A DNA stretch of 64,000 nucleotides from Pseudochrobactrum kiredjianiae (GTDB taxonomy: Bacteria > Pseudomonadota > Alphaproteobacteria > Rhizobiales > Rhizobiaceae): positions 992,001 through 1,056,000 of the forward strand of contig NZ_JAUCBM010000001.1 in NCBI RefSeq assembly GCF_030362795.1, written 5' to 3'. The notes beneath the pieces are model-generated. The model saw only the letters and a list, made by a program, of their open reading frames with translations. It did not search any database and was not told the DNA's origin. The translations under genes were made by a program, and so were the position numbers. Below, piece after piece: positions 17,894 to 29,220 of this stretch (its first letter is position 1; each line of letters begins with the position of its first letter).

Positions 17894-17929
17894 TCATAAA
17901 AAAACCTCCGGTGATGAACCGGAGGTTTT
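17894..17929 (-). terminator. Terminator of groESL
   Basis: AAAACCTCCGG pairs with CCGGAGGTTTT over a seven-base loop. On the minus strand the stem runs into seven T. Confidence 0.9.
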
Positions 17930-17954
17930 CTTTAAGTGAGGCTTTACAGGCTTC

Positions 17955-19628
<1,674 letters not shown>

Positions 19629-19706
19629 TCAAGGCTTCCCGATTTGAACTGTTGAAAAGGAATAATGAATAACCTGAGGCATAAACCGCCCAGGCTAAAT
19701 CAAGAA

Positions 19707-20003
19707 TTAGGCAATGATTCCGAGAATGTCGGATTCTTTCATGATCAGCAGGTCTTCGCCGCTGATCTTCACTTCTGTGCCGGACCATTTGCCGAACAGA
19801 ACGCGGTCGCCTGCTTTAACATCCAGAGCAACCAGCTTGCCGCTTTCGTCGCGGTTGCCGGAACCAACGGCGACAACTTCGCCTTCAGACGGCTTTTCTT
19901 TGGCGGAATCAGGAATAATGATGCCACCGGCTGTCTTTGCTTCCGATTCTACACGACGAACGACAACGCGGTCATGAAGAGGGCGGAAATTGATCTCTGC
20001 CAT
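19707..20003 (-). CDS. groES: Co-chaperonin GroES
   Basis: The 10 kDa lid of the GroEL chamber. 98 residues from ATG 20003, preceded by AAGGG. It begins [20 protein letters not shown]; the mobile loop [18 protein letters not shown] and the C-terminal ESDILGIIA are standard. The frame extends a further 19 codons upstream (to 20060), but this would lie in the leader and is not GroES-like. The leader of about 100 bases contains two small hairpins besides the CIRCE box. Confidence 0.99.
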   Translation of the reverse strand: MAEINFRPLHDRVVVRRVESEAKTAGGIIIPDSAKEKPSEGEVVAVGSGNRDESGKLVALDVKAGDRVLFGKWSGTEVKISGEDLLIMKESDILGIIA

Positions 20004-20076
20004 GGTTATAACCCTTGAAAATACGCCTTGAAATAAGGCAGCAAAATGAACGATGGGCATTATTGCCCGTTGATTA

Positions 20077-20103
20077 TTAGCACTCTCAAGTGGTGAGTGC
20101 TAA
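20077..20103 (-). promoter_or_regulatory. CIRCE operator (HrcA site) of groESL
   Basis: TTAGCACTC (20077-20085), nine bases, GAGTGCTAA (20095-20103): a perfect match to the CIRCE consensus bound by the repressor HrcA. It sits at the expected transcript start. Confidence 0.97.
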
Positions 20104-20110
20104 CGTGCCT

Positions 20111-20142
20111 CTGATATAGGAAATAGCGTTTTCGGAGTCAAG
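20111..20142 (-). promoter_or_regulatory. RpoH (sigma-32) promoter of groESL
   Basis: On the minus strand, CTTG (20142-20139), an 18-base spacer, then CCTATATCAG (20120-20111). This fits the alphaproteobacterial RpoH pattern CTTG-N17/18-CYTATNTNNG at every fixed position. It lies directly upstream of the CIRCE box, so the operon appears to have both heat-shock activation and HrcA repression. Confidence 0.75.
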
Positions 20143-20366
20143 GTTTCGGGCTGGCATAAAAGATAATATTGCCGGTGATAAGCCCTGTAAAAACTCGCTG
20201 GTTTGCTTTGAGCCTTTAGTGGAAAAGGTGCATGTAGGGTGCACACAATGCCATTATAAGTGTTTAGCAAAAACAATTTTATATCTGCCGAAATGAAGTG
20301 CCGGACAGGCTTATTATGCAGAGCGAATATGAAGCCCATATGAAATTTTTTGCCGACGTAATTTGC

Positions 20367-20399
20367 AAAAACACCGGCCTGTTTCTCAGGCCGGTGTTT
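20367..20399 (-). terminator. Terminator of the TadG-like gene
   Basis: AAACACCGGCCTG pairs with CAGGCCGGTGTTT over a five-base loop, with a T run on the minus strand; ten bases past the gene's stop. Confidence 0.85.
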
Positions 20400-20408
20400 G
20401 CTGGTGGA

Positions 20409-22331
20409 TTATTTGACAACGCGCAGGTTGGATAATTCGTCGGCAATCTCGCGGAAGGTTTGCTCCAACTCACTACCCGTTGTATTCCAGAATAGTTTGG
20501 CACGTTTGGTTGGCGCATCTGGATCAAAGCGCACGCGAGAATCCGATGCGCATTCTTTCATGATTTCCATTTGTTTTCGGTCTGCCGCATTATTTGAACG
20601 CAAATCGAGCGCAACTGTCATGATCATGATATTATCGCTTTTGGCCAAGGTGCAGAGATTTTTGAAGCGCGAGTTCAGCGCCTCAGTGTAATTGGCATTG
20701 TTTCTTGATGATGTGTTTATGCCTGTTGTTTGCTGGAAAATACGAGGCAGTGGGTAGCCTAGAGTATTCACCGCAACATAGCCGAGTGTGGAATAATAGG
20801 AGACGTCACCGGCATTGTCAGAGGGTGTTTGCTTTTCCAAATTACTCACATTATTATATTGGTAGTAAGTATTAGCGCCGTCAGTCAGCACGATAACGAC
20901 TTTATCATTGCCACGCTCTGTTGCGGCTCTGCCGCCTGTAAAAGGCGCATTTGCAACAAGTGTCCGCCAACCCCATACCATCCCTTCAGGCACATTTGTG
21001 CCACCTGAAGGTATCATGGCTTTAATGTTATCCTGCACTCTTTTCATGCCAGTTGTGGTGGTTATGTCAGTCAGTTCAGTAAGAGGGGCAGTTGTGCAGC
21101 TGTAATTAGGGCCTCTTTTTGAAGGGTTTATTGATGCAATATCTTCTGCGCTTGAGGAGGTGTTGGTGTAGTAGCGTGTTATGTCTTTCTGGCGGGTCAG
21201 ATAGTTGGCTGTTGATCGTCCTGCCATCGTGCCTGATATCGAATTATTATCGACCCACCAGCTGTTGTGCGCTCGTGTTCCGCTCGTAACCGCATATTCA
21301 CTTGGTCCGAACATCGGCACATACATGCTTTCCGGACGTGCGACAGTCGCTGGAGCCGCATTGATACCATAGATTCCAGGACGCGCTTCAACGCATCCTT
21401 GCCAATAGGTGTAGGCCTTGCCATTGGTTAGTTTCATGTCGTTGTAAAGGCTAAACCGTGTAAACATAGTGCCGTTTTGAGCACCCCAGGCAGAGCCTGT
21501 TTTATAGTAAACGTTATTCTTGTTGGTAATCTGTTTGTTTGTTGCAAGTGTTAGCGGTGTGCTTTGCGTCGGCATGGTGAAATTTTCATAGTGAACGGGT
21601 GAGATGCCGGTTTGATCCATCCACAAAGCATCTTTATTGTTGGGGCCGATATTGACTGAGCCAGCAAACGGCACAAGCGAAAACTGTATAGGGTTTTCAA
21701 GGTGCGTGATAAGCTTGGCTTGATCGGCCATATTATTAACAAGTTTACTGGCGGCATCTTTTAACAAGTCAATGCGCTTACTGCCGGAACCGGAGCCTCG
21801 TTCATCCATCGAGCCGGAGTTGTCCAGCACCAAAGCCACTTCCAGTGTGTTTTTCAGGCGCACGGTTGCAGCCATTGTGTAAGTATATTTATCCCAGTCT
21901 GTTTCCCCTTTCGACAAGGCTTTTACAGCTTTGCCAAAAAACGAGACATAACGAAATGAGGCGCTGGCAACGATCTGCTGATCGACATTGGAACCTTGCG
22001 GAAAGTTCAAATCAAACTTTGTCGCAGGGGGCTCAATCGCACGGAGATTTGCGTCAAATATCCTTTTTCCGAAGGCGCGCATTTCATTTTCTGTGGAGGC
22101 GACAGTGTAGCGTCTGCCCACAGCCAACGCCGCGGCATCCAGCGATTGTTGCACATTCCCGCGCACGCGCATCAGATTGGCAGTATCAATTGCTAGCATC
22201 ATGGCAAACAAAATCGGCGGCAGCATGAGCGCAAATATCGGGGCGATCGCACCATTCTGGTTTTGACGGAAATGGCGCAAAAACACCCGAATACGGCCAG
22301 AGGATTGTCCGGAAGATTGAACGCTGCTCAT
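20409..22331 (-). CDS. TadG-like protein with von Willebrand factor A domain
   Basis: 640 residues. After a basic cytoplasmic start, QNQNGAIAPIFALMLPPILF is the TadE/TadG-type N-terminal segment, with a single membrane helix and the pseudopilin-like region. A vWA domain follows with an intact MIDAS: D170-N-S172-G-S174 (LVLDNSGSMDE), and later VVIVLTDGANTYY. The region in between (about 250-430) is a long insertion rich in T, N and S with few cysteines. The domain order matches TadG, which in tad loci assists Flp pilus biogenesis. No other tad gene is nearby, so it is an orphan copy; surface or envelope function is inferred. AGGAGAG precedes the ATG. Confidence 0.85.
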   Translation of the reverse strand: MSSVQSSGQSSGRIRVFLRHFRQNQNGAIAPIFALMLPPILFAMMLAIDTANLMRVRGNVQQSLDAAALAVGRRYTVASTENEMRAFGKRIFDANLRAIEPPATKFDLNFPQGSNVDQQIVASASFRYVSFFGKAVKALSKGETDWDKYTYTMAATVRLKNTLEVALVLDNSGSMDERGSGSGSKRIDLLKDAASKLVNNMADQAKLITHLENPIQFSLVPFAGSVNIGPNNKDALWMDQTGISPVHYENFTMPTQSTPLTLATNKQITNKNNVYYKTGSAWGAQNGTMFTRFSLYNDMKLTNGKAYTYWQGCVEARPGIYGINAAPATVARPESMYVPMFGPSEYAVTSGTRAHNSWWVDNNSISGTMAGRSTANYLTRQKDITRYYTNTSSSAEDIASINPSKRGPNYSCTTAPLTELTDITTTTGMKRVQDNIKAMIPSGGTNVPEGMVWGWRTLVANAPFTGGRAATERGNDKVVIVLTDGANTYYQYNNVSNLEKQTPSDNAGDVSYYSTLGYVAVNTLGYPLPRIFQQTTGINTSSRNNANYTEALNSRFKNLCTLAKSDNIMIMTVALDLRSNNAADRKQMEIMKECASDSRVRFDPDAPTKRAKLFWNTTGSELEQTFREIADELSNLRVVK

Positions 22332-22756
22332 AGTCTCTCCTGCCGGCTTTGCCGGAATAAGGTCTTCTTATTGTTCGCTGTTTTTCTAATATTCTACATA
22401 ATGTGCAATGCAGTCAGATGAAAAACGGAAGTCAATTATCTGTTGGCTGAGAAGGTAACGGATTGGTTCTAATAAGCCGTCACGAAACACGGTAAAGAAA
22501 CTGGGTAACCGGCAGGGTTAATAAAATCTAAGCATTGGGTAAGGGTTGGGCTTGGCGCTTATTATACATATAAACAGGGATGTGATGGTGCTGCTCGCGC
22601 AAAACGGGTGACATATGCTGCTTGTTGGTTTAGAGCATTTATAAAATCCGGCGCCCGAAGCAAGTCTTCATCTGTGCCATAAATTCAGGACTGTTTGCGC
22701 ATAGCGCAACACTTACTTCGCCAATGGTGTGGGGTAAATGATTTAAGGATAGTGTT
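22332..22756. other. Gene-free stretch between divergent genes
   Basis: 425 bases separating the leftward TadG-like gene and the rightward HAD gene. It must hold both promoters. I see no repeat, RNA or short gene that I can support. TTTAGAGCATTTATAAAATC near 22630 may be a remnant of the R-B family. Confidence 0.3.
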
Positions 22757-23605
22757 ATGCTGCATCCGGCAAAGCTTGATGATCTTTTCGACAAATATGA
22801 TGTGATCTTCAGTGATGTGTGGGGCGTATTGCATAATGGTGTGGAAGCTTATCGTCCGGCTGCGGATGCTCTGAAGCGTGCCCGCGAGGCCGGTGTGAAA
22901 GTGGTGCTGATTACCAATTCACCGCGCCCGTTCCCTGGCGTTGCCGCACAAATGGAAATGATGGGCATTACCAATGAGAGCTATGATCAGATCGTGACCT
23001 CCGGCGATGTCACCCGTGATCTGATCGCTGCGGGACCACGTAAAATCTTTCACCTGGGGCCTGAACGCGAGCTGGCAATCTATGACGGGCTCGATGTGGA
23101 GCTTGTTGAAGAATATGAAGCCTCAGCGGTCGTTTGCACCGGTTTGGTTGATGATGAAGTTGAAAAACCGGAAGATTATGCAGAAATGCTGCAGCGTTTC
23201 CGCTCGCGCAATCTGCCGTTTATCTGTGCTAATCCTGACCTTATCGTTGAGCGTGGCACCCGTTTGATCTGGTGTGCCGGTGCATTGGCGCGTGACTACG
23301 GCCAGCTTGGTGGGCGCACATTGATTGCCGGCAAGCCGCATAATCCGATTTACGCCGCTGCCATGCAGGCCGCAGAAAAGCTTGGCAGTAAAGAGGTCGA
23401 TAAATCACGTATTCTTGCGATTGGTGATGGTATGCTGACAGACGTGAAGGGCGCGCAGAATTACGGCCTTGATGTGCTGTATATTTCCGGCGGTATTCAC
23501 GCGGCGGAATATGTGGCTAAAGGTGAAATCGATCACGATAAGCTGCTGACATTCCTTGGCCGTCATGGTGAGGCACCTGCCGCGGTTATGCGCTACTTGG
23601 TATAA
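22757..23605 (+). CDS. HAD-superfamily class IIA hydrolase (TIGR01459 type)
   Basis: 282 residues; AAGGATA precedes the ATG. Motif I is DVIFSDVWGVLHNGVEAY: the nucleophile aspartate is present, but the position of the second DxD aspartate is tryptophan, which is normal in this branch. Motif II is VVLITNSPRP, and motif III/IV is AGKPHNPIY with ILAIGDGMLTDVKGAQNYGL. It belongs to the NagD/4-nitrophenyl phosphatase-like class. Substrate unknown. ribF begins 51 bases downstream on the same strand, so the two are probably one transcript. Confidence 0.9.
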   Translation: MLHPAKLDDLFDKYDVIFSDVWGVLHNGVEAYRPAADALKRAREAGVKVVLITNSPRPFPGVAAQMEMMGITNESYDQIVTSGDVTRDLIAAGPRKIFHLGPERELAIYDGLDVELVEEYEASAVVCTGLVDDEVEKPEDYAEMLQRFRSRNLPFICANPDLIVERGTRLIWCAGALARDYGQLGGRTLIAGKPHNPIYAAAMQAAEKLGSKEVDKSRILAIGDGMLTDVKGAQNYGLDVLYISGGIHAAEYVAKGEIDHDKLLTFLGRHGEAPAAVMRYLV

Positions 23606-23656
23606 AAACGCATACGCCGTGTAATTACCCTGAAACAAGTATCCTGAAACAGATTC

Positions 23657-24700
23657 ATGACCGCGATGCCTTCAGATTTTGCTGCACAATCCGCTATTCT
23701 CCGTCTCACCTGTGGTGCAAACGGCAGTGAGACCTTGCCCGCACATTTGCGTGGCGGTGTTGTGGCGATCGGCAATTTTGATGGTGTGCACAGTGGTCAT
23801 CAGGCTGTGCTTGAAAAAACCTTGCAGCTGGCAAAAGAGCGTAATTGCGCTGCCGTGGTGCTGACATTTGAACCGCATCCGCGCAGTTTTTTTAATCCGG
23901 AGCAACCGGTTGACCGTTTGACTGACGCGCAGGAAAAAGCCGCGCTTTTAGGTCTTCTCGGTTTTGATGTCGTTGTAGAGCAGGGCTTTGACGCAGATTT
24001 CTCCGGTTTGTCAGCACAGGAATTTATCGATCAGGTGCTGATTGAGCGTCTGGGCGCATCTGAAGTTATCACCGGTGTCGACTTTCACTTTGGTAAGAAG
24101 CGTCAGGGTAATCCCGCGTTTTTAAAACAGGCCGGTGAAGCGTATGGTTTCGGCGTTACGCTGATTGAACCGTTCACCGATGAAGGCGGGGCGGTCGTTT
24201 CTTCTTCACGCATTCGCTCTTATCTGGCAGAAGGTGATGTCGCCGGTGCTGCAGGATTACTCGGTTATCGCTACACGCTGGCCAATACGGTCATTCATGG
24301 CAAGCAACTGGGGCGCACGCTCGGTTTTCCGACTGCCAATATGGCGCTGCCGGAGCAGACCAGCCTGAAACATGGTATTTATGCTGTCCGCTTTCGGCGT
24401 GCAGATGGTGCGCTATATGATGGTGTGGCCAGCTTTGGTCGTCGTCCGACCGTTGATAGTGACGGTTGCGCGCTGCTGGAAACTTTCGTGTTTGATTTCT
24501 CTGCCGATCTCTATGGGGAATTCTGCTCGGTTTCCTTCTTCGCCTATTTGCGCGGCGAAGAGAAATTTGATTCGCTGGATGCACTGATGGTGCAGATGCG
24601 GCAGGATGAGGCCGAAGCCCGTGCGATATTGTCTGCTGTGCAGCCGCTTTCACTGCTGGATTCTTATCTGACTTTCTCTAGAGCGCCGTGCGCCCTCTAG
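23657..24700 (+). CDS. ribF: Bifunctional riboflavin kinase / FAD synthetase
   Basis: Converts riboflavin to FMN and FMN to FAD. The N-terminal nucleotidyltransferase domain has VVAIGNFDGVHSGHQAVL and LTFEPHPRSFF, then SSSRIRSYLAEGDV. The C-terminal kinase domain has GKQLGRTLGFPTANMAL, HGIYAV and the later FDFSADLYGEF. 347 residues. The final codons and stop (SRAPCAL, 24679-24700) lie inside an R-A repeat, so the repeat has replaced or extended the natural C-terminus. The catalytic parts are complete and the protein is probably functional. Confidence 0.95.
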   Translation: MTAMPSDFAAQSAILRLTCGANGSETLPAHLRGGVVAIGNFDGVHSGHQAVLEKTLQLAKERNCAAVVLTFEPHPRSFFNPEQPVDRLTDAQEKAALLGLLGFDVVVEQGFDADFSGLSAQEFIDQVLIERLGASEVITGVDFHFGKKRQGNPAFLKQAGEAYGFGVTLIEPFTDEGGAVVSSSRIRSYLAEGDVAGAAGLLGYRYTLANTVIHGKQLGRTLGFPTANMALPEQTSLKHGIYAVRFRRADGALYDGVASFGRRPTVDSDGCALLETFVFDFSADLYGEFCSVSFFAYLRGEEKFDSLDALMVQMRQDEAEARAILSAVQPLSLLDSYLTFSRAPCAL

Positions 24701-24785
24701 GGCGCATAAAGGTCGCTCTAACATTTTATATTTACAGCATAATTTTATCTTAAATTAATCAAAATTTGAGGTAAAATTATGCTGT
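24679..24785 (+). repeat. R-A palindromic element, copy 4, overlapping the ribF 3' end
   Basis: Left module TAGAGCG ... CGCTCTA with inner hairpin GTGCGCCC-TCTA-GGGCGCAT. The right module is ACAGCATAATTTTAT ... AAAATTATGCTGT. The first 22 bases are translated as the end of RibF, including its TAG stop. Confidence 0.85.
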
Positions 24786-24890
24786 GGAACCTGAATAAAC
24801 GCGCTTCTTTAGAATATATTTACTGCTTTACTTGAAAAATAAGCGTCTGTTTATTTGCTCATCTGTGATTGGGGGCAGGAAGTGCGTTTG

Positions 24891-25721
24891 GTGAAGAGTT
24901 CTAATTGGTTGCGTTTTGCTGGCCTGGCATTTTTGCCAGCTGCTTTTACCTTTATTCATCCGGCTTTGGCTGAGACCGGCGAAAAGTCATCCGGTCGTTA
25001 TTTCTGGTCGGGCGACTGGTCTTTGACTGTTGGTGGCGACTTTTATCGCCAGCCGCGTTTTACCGGCTCAAGCAAATATATTCTCAGTGCGCAGCCTTTG
25101 ATCTCTTTCGGAAAGACTGGTGTTGCTGAGCGCTTTTCTTCCCGTAATGATAATATTTCCTTCGCGCTGATGGATATGGAAGATTTCCGTGTCGGGGTCA
25201 CTGGTGAGTTTTTGATGGCGCGTGGCGGCAGTCAGGCCGATGGCCTGAAAGATGTGCCGTGGGGCGGTGAAGTCGGCGGCTTTATGGAATTTTACCCGAC
25301 AGACTGGTTCCGTCTGCGTACCGAACTGCGCCATGGTATTCGTGCGCATAAAGGCATTGTCGGCGAAGTGGCCGGTGATGCGTTTTATGATGTGACACCG
25401 GCGATCCGCGTTTCCGGCGGGCCAAGGGTGAATTTCGCTTCTAAGAAATATTTCGACACCTATTACGGCATTAATGCGCAAGAATCAGTCGCCAGTGGCC
25501 TGTCGGTCTATGATCCTGACGGCGGTGGTATTTCTTCGGTCGGGCTGGGTGGTGCTGTTACATGGATGACGACTGATAAAATCACGACCAGCCTTTATGC
25601 GGAATATTCCAATCTGCAAGGCAAAGCAGCGCGTTCCAGTCTGGTCAAAGAGCGTGGCTCGCGCAATCAGCTGACAGTGGGTGTTTCGGCAACCTATCGT
25701 TTTGATTTCACACTGGACTGA
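24891..25721 (+). CDS. MipA/OmpV-family outer membrane protein
   Basis: 276 residues from GTG 24891, chosen because GGGGGCAGGA lies ten bases upstream and the product then starts with a clean signal peptide (KSSNWLRFAGLAFLPAAF ... HPALA). The mature part begins with WSLTVGGDFYRQPRFTGSSK and contains alternating amphipathic strands and a terminal aromatic-containing strand (VSATYRFDFTLD). This is the pattern of MipA/OmpV beta-barrels, sometimes called MltA-interacting proteins. The role is unknown. TTG 24888 and GTG 24882 are alternative starts. An R-D element follows the stop after nine bases. Confidence 0.85.
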   Translation: MKSSNWLRFAGLAFLPAAFTFIHPALAETGEKSSGRYFWSGDWSLTVGGDFYRQPRFTGSSKYILSAQPLISFGKTGVAERFSSRNDNISFALMDMEDFRVGVTGEFLMARGGSQADGLKDVPWGGEVGGFMEFYPTDWFRLRTELRHGIRAHKGIVGEVAGDAFYDVTPAIRVSGGPRVNFASKKYFDTYYGINAQESVASGLSVYDPDGGGISSVGLGGAVTWMTTDKITTSLYAEYSNLQGKAARSSLVKERGSRNQLTVGVSATYRFDFTLD

Positions 25722-25730
25722 TCTTACAGC

Positions 25731-25830
25731 AAACCCCCATGAGTGTGATTCATGGGGGTTTGGTTAAGCCCGAGTGGTGATTGAACTTTTTCAAGGCGTG
25801 ATGCGTCAGCATCTTGAGCCGCCTTGGTAT
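25731..25830 (+). repeat. R-D palindromic element, copy 2
   Basis: Near-identical to 2951-3047. Hairpin 1 is AAACCCCCATGAGT/ATTCATGGGGGTTT with one G-T pair. Hairpin 2 is CAAGGCG ... CGCCTTG enclosing GATGC-GTCA-GCATC. It starts nine bases after the OmpV-like gene, so hairpin 1 may end that transcript. Confidence 0.8.
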
Positions 25831-26072
25831 TACGCAAAAATCCGGCAGTTTTGTAAAAGCATTGGCTTGTTTGCTTTGAAAATCTGCCGGAAGGGCAAAG
25901 TTTATCTGTCTTGCCCCTTTATTCCGCGCGCGTGCATTGATAAAAGCACTGTCATGATGAGACGATACTCAATATTTATAATGCCGCACTATGCTGGCCG
26001 AATTATTGGCCCGGCCTTTTCTTGAAGCCTGAATCAACGTTCAGGGGGAAAGGTCCGGGAAGAATAGCTGAC

Positions 26073-26118
26073 ATCCTGAGATGCCGGAAGCATGGCTGAC
26101 GCCTCAGGGATTATTTTT
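26073..26118 (+). terminator. Terminator-like hairpin in the ileS leader
   Basis: ATCCTGAG (26073-26080) pairs with CTCAGGGAT (26103-26111, one bulge). An inner ATGC ... GCAT pair and a TATTTTT run follow. It ends 70 bases upstream of ileS. It may be a late terminator of the upstream gene or an attenuator. Confidence 0.45.
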
Positions 26119-26188
26119 CGAGACTGCCTGCCTGAGTGCAGCATAATGCCGTGATATGCTCCGGCAGTCCAACTGATAGCTTAAGATA

Positions 26189-29095
26189 ATGACCGCTGAA
26201 AAAATCGACTATTCAAAAACGCTGAATCTGCCGCAGACCGATTTTCCGATGCGTGCGAGCTTGCCGCAGCGCGAGCCGTTGCTGGTTGCCCGCTGGGAAG
26301 AGATGAATCTCTATAAAAAGCTGCGTGAAGATGCCAAAGATCGTCCGCTTTGGGTGCTGCATGACGGCCCTCCTTATGCCAACGGCAATATTCATATCGG
26401 CCATGCGCTGAATAAGACCATCAAGGACGTGATCACCCGTTCATTCCAGATGCGCGGTTACAACTCCAATTATGTTCCGGGCTGGGATTGCCACGGTCTG
26501 CCGATTGAGTGGAAGATCGAAGAAAAATACCGCGCGCAGGGCAAGAATAAAGACGAAGTGCCGGTCAATGAATTCCGCAAGGAATGCCGCGATTTCGCTG
26601 AAGGCTGGATCAAGGTACAGACTGAAGAGTTCAAGCGTCTGGCAATCACCGGTGATTTTGAACAGCCATACACCACAATGAATTTCCGTGCGGAAGCCCG
26701 TATTGCCGGTGAACTGCTGAAATTCGCCCGTAGCGGTCAGTTGTATCGCGGCTCCAAGCCGGTGATGTGGTCGGTCGTTGAGCGTACCGCTCTGGCTGAA
26801 GCCGAAGTCGAATATCACGATGTTGAATCGGATATGATCTGGGTAAAATTCCCTGTCACATCTGTGCCGGAACTGGCTGATGCTCATGTGGTGATCTGGA
26901 CGACGACCCCTTGGACAATTCCGGGCAACCGCGCGATCGCTTATTCGCCGAAGGTTTCTTATGGCCTGTATGAAGTTACCGGTGCGGAAAATGACTTTGG
27001 TCCCCAAGCTGGTGAAAAGCTGATCTTCGCTGATAAACTGGCAGAAGATTGCTTCAAGAAAGCCAAGCTGACTTTCAAGCGCTTAGCTGATGTGTCAGCC
27101 GAACAGCTTCATGGCATGACCGCTGCTCACCCACTGAAAGGCTTTGGCGGGGGGTATGAATTTGTGGTGCCGCTGGTTTCCGGTGAGCATGTGACTGATG
27201 ATGCCGGTACTGGCTTCGTTCATACTGCGCCAAGCCATGGTCGCGAAGACTTTGAAGCATGGATGGATGCGGCACGCGAGCTTGAAGCACGTGGTATTAA
27301 TCCGGCGATCCCTTTCCCTGTAGATGATGCAGGTTTCTATACATCCGATGCGCCGGGCTTTGGCCCTGACCGTGACGGTGGTGCAGCGCGTGTTATCGAT
27401 GATAACGGCAAGAAGGGCGATGCCAACGAGGCCGTGATTAAAGAGCTGATCGCGCGTGGTTTGCTGTTTGCCCGTGGCCGCATGAAGCATTCATATCCGC
27501 ATTCATGGCGCTCAAAGAAGCCGATCATTTTCCGCAATACGCCACAGTGGTTTGTCTATATGGACAAAGAACTTGGTGACGGCACCACTTTGCGCTCGCG
27601 TGCATTGAACGCGATTGATGATACGCGTTTTGTTCCGTCAGGCGGCCAGAACCGTCTGCGTGCAATGATCGAAAACCGTCCTGACTGGGTGCTGTCACGT
27701 CAGCGCGCATGGGGCGTACCGATCTGTGTCTTCGCTGCCGAAGATGGCACAGTGCTGATCGATGAAGCGGTGAATGAACGTATTATCACTGCATTTGAAG
27801 CTGAAGGTGCGGATGCATGGTTTGCTGAGGGCGCACGTGAGCGTTTCCTCGGAAATCGCACAAATGAAGCGTGGGAACAGGTCTCAGACATTCTTGATGT
27901 CTGGTTCGACTCAGGTTGTACCCATGTGTTCACGCTTGAAGATCGCCCTGATATGAAATGGCCTGCCGATCTTTACATGGAAGGCTCGGATCAGCATCGC
28001 GGCTGGTTCCACTCCTCCCTGCTGGAGAGCTGCGGCACCCGTGGCCGTGCGCCGTATAATGCAGTGCTGACCCATGGTTTCACCATGGATGAGCATGGCA
28101 AGAAAATGTCGAAATCGCTTGGCAATACTGTGACACCACAGGAAATCATCAAGGATTCCGGTGCTGACATTCTGCGTCTCTGGGTGATGACTTCGGATTA
28201 TTGGGAAGATCAGCGTCTGGGCAAGAGCATTATCCAGACCAATATCGACGCCTATCGCAAGCTGCGTAATACTATCCGCTGGATGCTTGGAACGCTTTCC
28301 CATGATACTGGCGAAGAAGTGGCTTATGCCGATCTGCCTGAGCTTGAAAAACTGATGCTGCATCGACTGAGCGAGCTGGATGAAGTGGTGCGCAATGGTT
28401 ACGATGCATTTGAATTCAAACGCATTACCCGTGCTTTGATCGACTTCACCAATATCGAGCTGTCGGCTTTCTATTTCGATATCCGCAAAGACGCGCTCTA
28501 TTGCGATGCACCTTCGAGCCTGCGCCGTAAAGCAGCGCTTCAGACAGTGCGTCACCTGTTTGATACGATCGTAACGTGGCTTGCGCCAATGCTGCCTTTC
28601 ACCACGGAAGAAGCATGGCTTGATCGTTACAAAGATGCGGTCTCGGTGCATCTGGAACAGTTCCGCACTATTCCGGCAGAATGGAATAATCCGGTTCTCG
28701 CTGCCAAGTGGGACAAGGTGCGTGATGTCCGTCGCGTTGTCACCGGCGCTCTGGAGCTGGAACGTGCAGATAAGCGCATCGGTTCTTCGCTGGAAGCCGC
28801 ACCTGTCGTGCATATTACGGATGCATCGCTGATGTCTGCGGTTGAAGGTCTGGATCTGGCTGAAATCTGCATCACCAGCGATATCACAATCAGCGACCAG
28901 CCAGCTGCTGGCGAAGCCTTTGTGCTGGGCGATGTGAAGGGCGTTGCTGTTGTGCCTGCCAAGGCAAATGGTGAAAAATGTGCCCGTTCATGGCGTTATA
29001 CGCAGGATGTTGGTAGTGATTCTGCCTATCCGGATGTATCTGCGCGTGATGCAGCGGCATTGCATGAGCTGAAAGCGCTCGGACGTCTGGATTAA
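26189..29095 (+). CDS. ileS: Isoleucyl-tRNA synthetase
   Basis: 968-residue class I synthetase charging tRNA-Ile. The HIGH motif is in [20 protein letters not shown] (HIGH, about residues 68-71) and the KMSKS loop is in [18 protein letters not shown]. The editing domain carries [14 protein letters not shown] and [19 protein letters not shown], so it can hydrolyse mischarged Val-tRNA. The C-terminal zinc cysteines of the E. coli-type enzyme are not evident. Only a weak ribosome binding site precedes the ATG; the leader contains a terminator-like hairpin. The RibF-IleS neighbourhood is conserved in many bacteria, here with an OmpV-like gene inserted between. Confidence 0.98.
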   Translation: MTAEKIDYSKTLNLPQTDFPMRASLPQREPLLVARWEEMNLYKKLREDAKDRPLWVLHDGPPYANGNIHIGHALNKTIKDVITRSFQMRGYNSNYVPGWDCHGLPIEWKIEEKYRAQGKNKDEVPVNEFRKECRDFAEGWIKVQTEEFKRLAITGDFEQPYTTMNFRAEARIAGELLKFARSGQLYRGSKPVMWSVVERTALAEAEVEYHDVESDMIWVKFPVTSVPELADAHVVIWTTTPWTIPGNRAIAYSPKVSYGLYEVTGAENDFGPQAGEKLIFADKLAEDCFKKAKLTFKRLADVSAEQLHGMTAAHPLKGFGGGYEFVVPLVSGEHVTDDAGTGFVHTAPSHGREDFEAWMDAARELEARGINPAIPFPVDDAGFYTSDAPGFGPDRDGGAARVIDDNGKKGDANEAVIKELIARGLLFARGRMKHSYPHSWRSKKPIIFRNTPQWFVYMDKELGDGTTLRSRALNAIDDTRFVPSGGQNRLRAMIENRPDWVLSRQRAWGVPICVFAAEDGTVLIDEAVNERIITAFEAEGADAWFAEGARERFLGNRTNEAWEQVSDILDVWFDSGCTHVFTLEDRPDMKWPADLYMEGSDQHRGWFHSSLLESCGTRGRAPYNAVLTHGFTMDEHGKKMSKSLGNTVTPQEIIKDSGADILRLWVMTSDYWEDQRLGKSIIQTNIDAYRKLRNTIRWMLGTLSHDTGEEVAYADLPELEKLMLHRLSELDEVVRNGYDAFEFKRITRALIDFTNIELSAFYFDIRKDALYCDAPSSLRRKAALQTVRHLFDTIVTWLAPMLPFTTEEAWLDRYKDAVSVHLEQFRTIPAEWNNPVLAAKWDKVRDVRRVVTGALELERADKRIGSSLEAAPVVHITDASLMSAVEGLDLAEICITSDITISDQPAAGEAFVLGDVKGVAVVPAKANGEKCARSWRYTQDVGSDSAYPDVSARDAAALHELKALGRLD

Positions 29096-29118
29096 GAATG
29101 AATCTGCGGCAATCACCG

Positions 29119-29220
29119 TTAGAGCGCCGTGCGCGTCCTTAAAGACGCACAAAGGTCGCTCTTAACTATTGAATCTACGTATCGGTCCAAAAATCGATTC
29201 CGATTTTTGGACCGATACGG
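29119..29220 (+). repeat. R-A palindromic element, copy 5, with a different right module
   Basis: The left module is the standard AGAGCG ... CGCTCT hairpin, with inner arms changed to GCGTC/GACGC. The right module is not the AGCATAATT hairpin but a perfect 19-bp stem, CGTATCGGTCCAAAAATCG against its complement (29178-29219), with a 3-base loop. It begins 23 bases after the ileS stop. Confidence 0.8.

Noticed and set aside
22630-22660. A possible R-B remnant starting TTTAGAGCATTT
   Set aside because: Only the first dozen bases match; no hairpin follows.
25774-26025. An 83-codon frame downstream of the OmpV-like gene
   Set aside because: It begins inside the R-D repeat and shows no protein-like composition.
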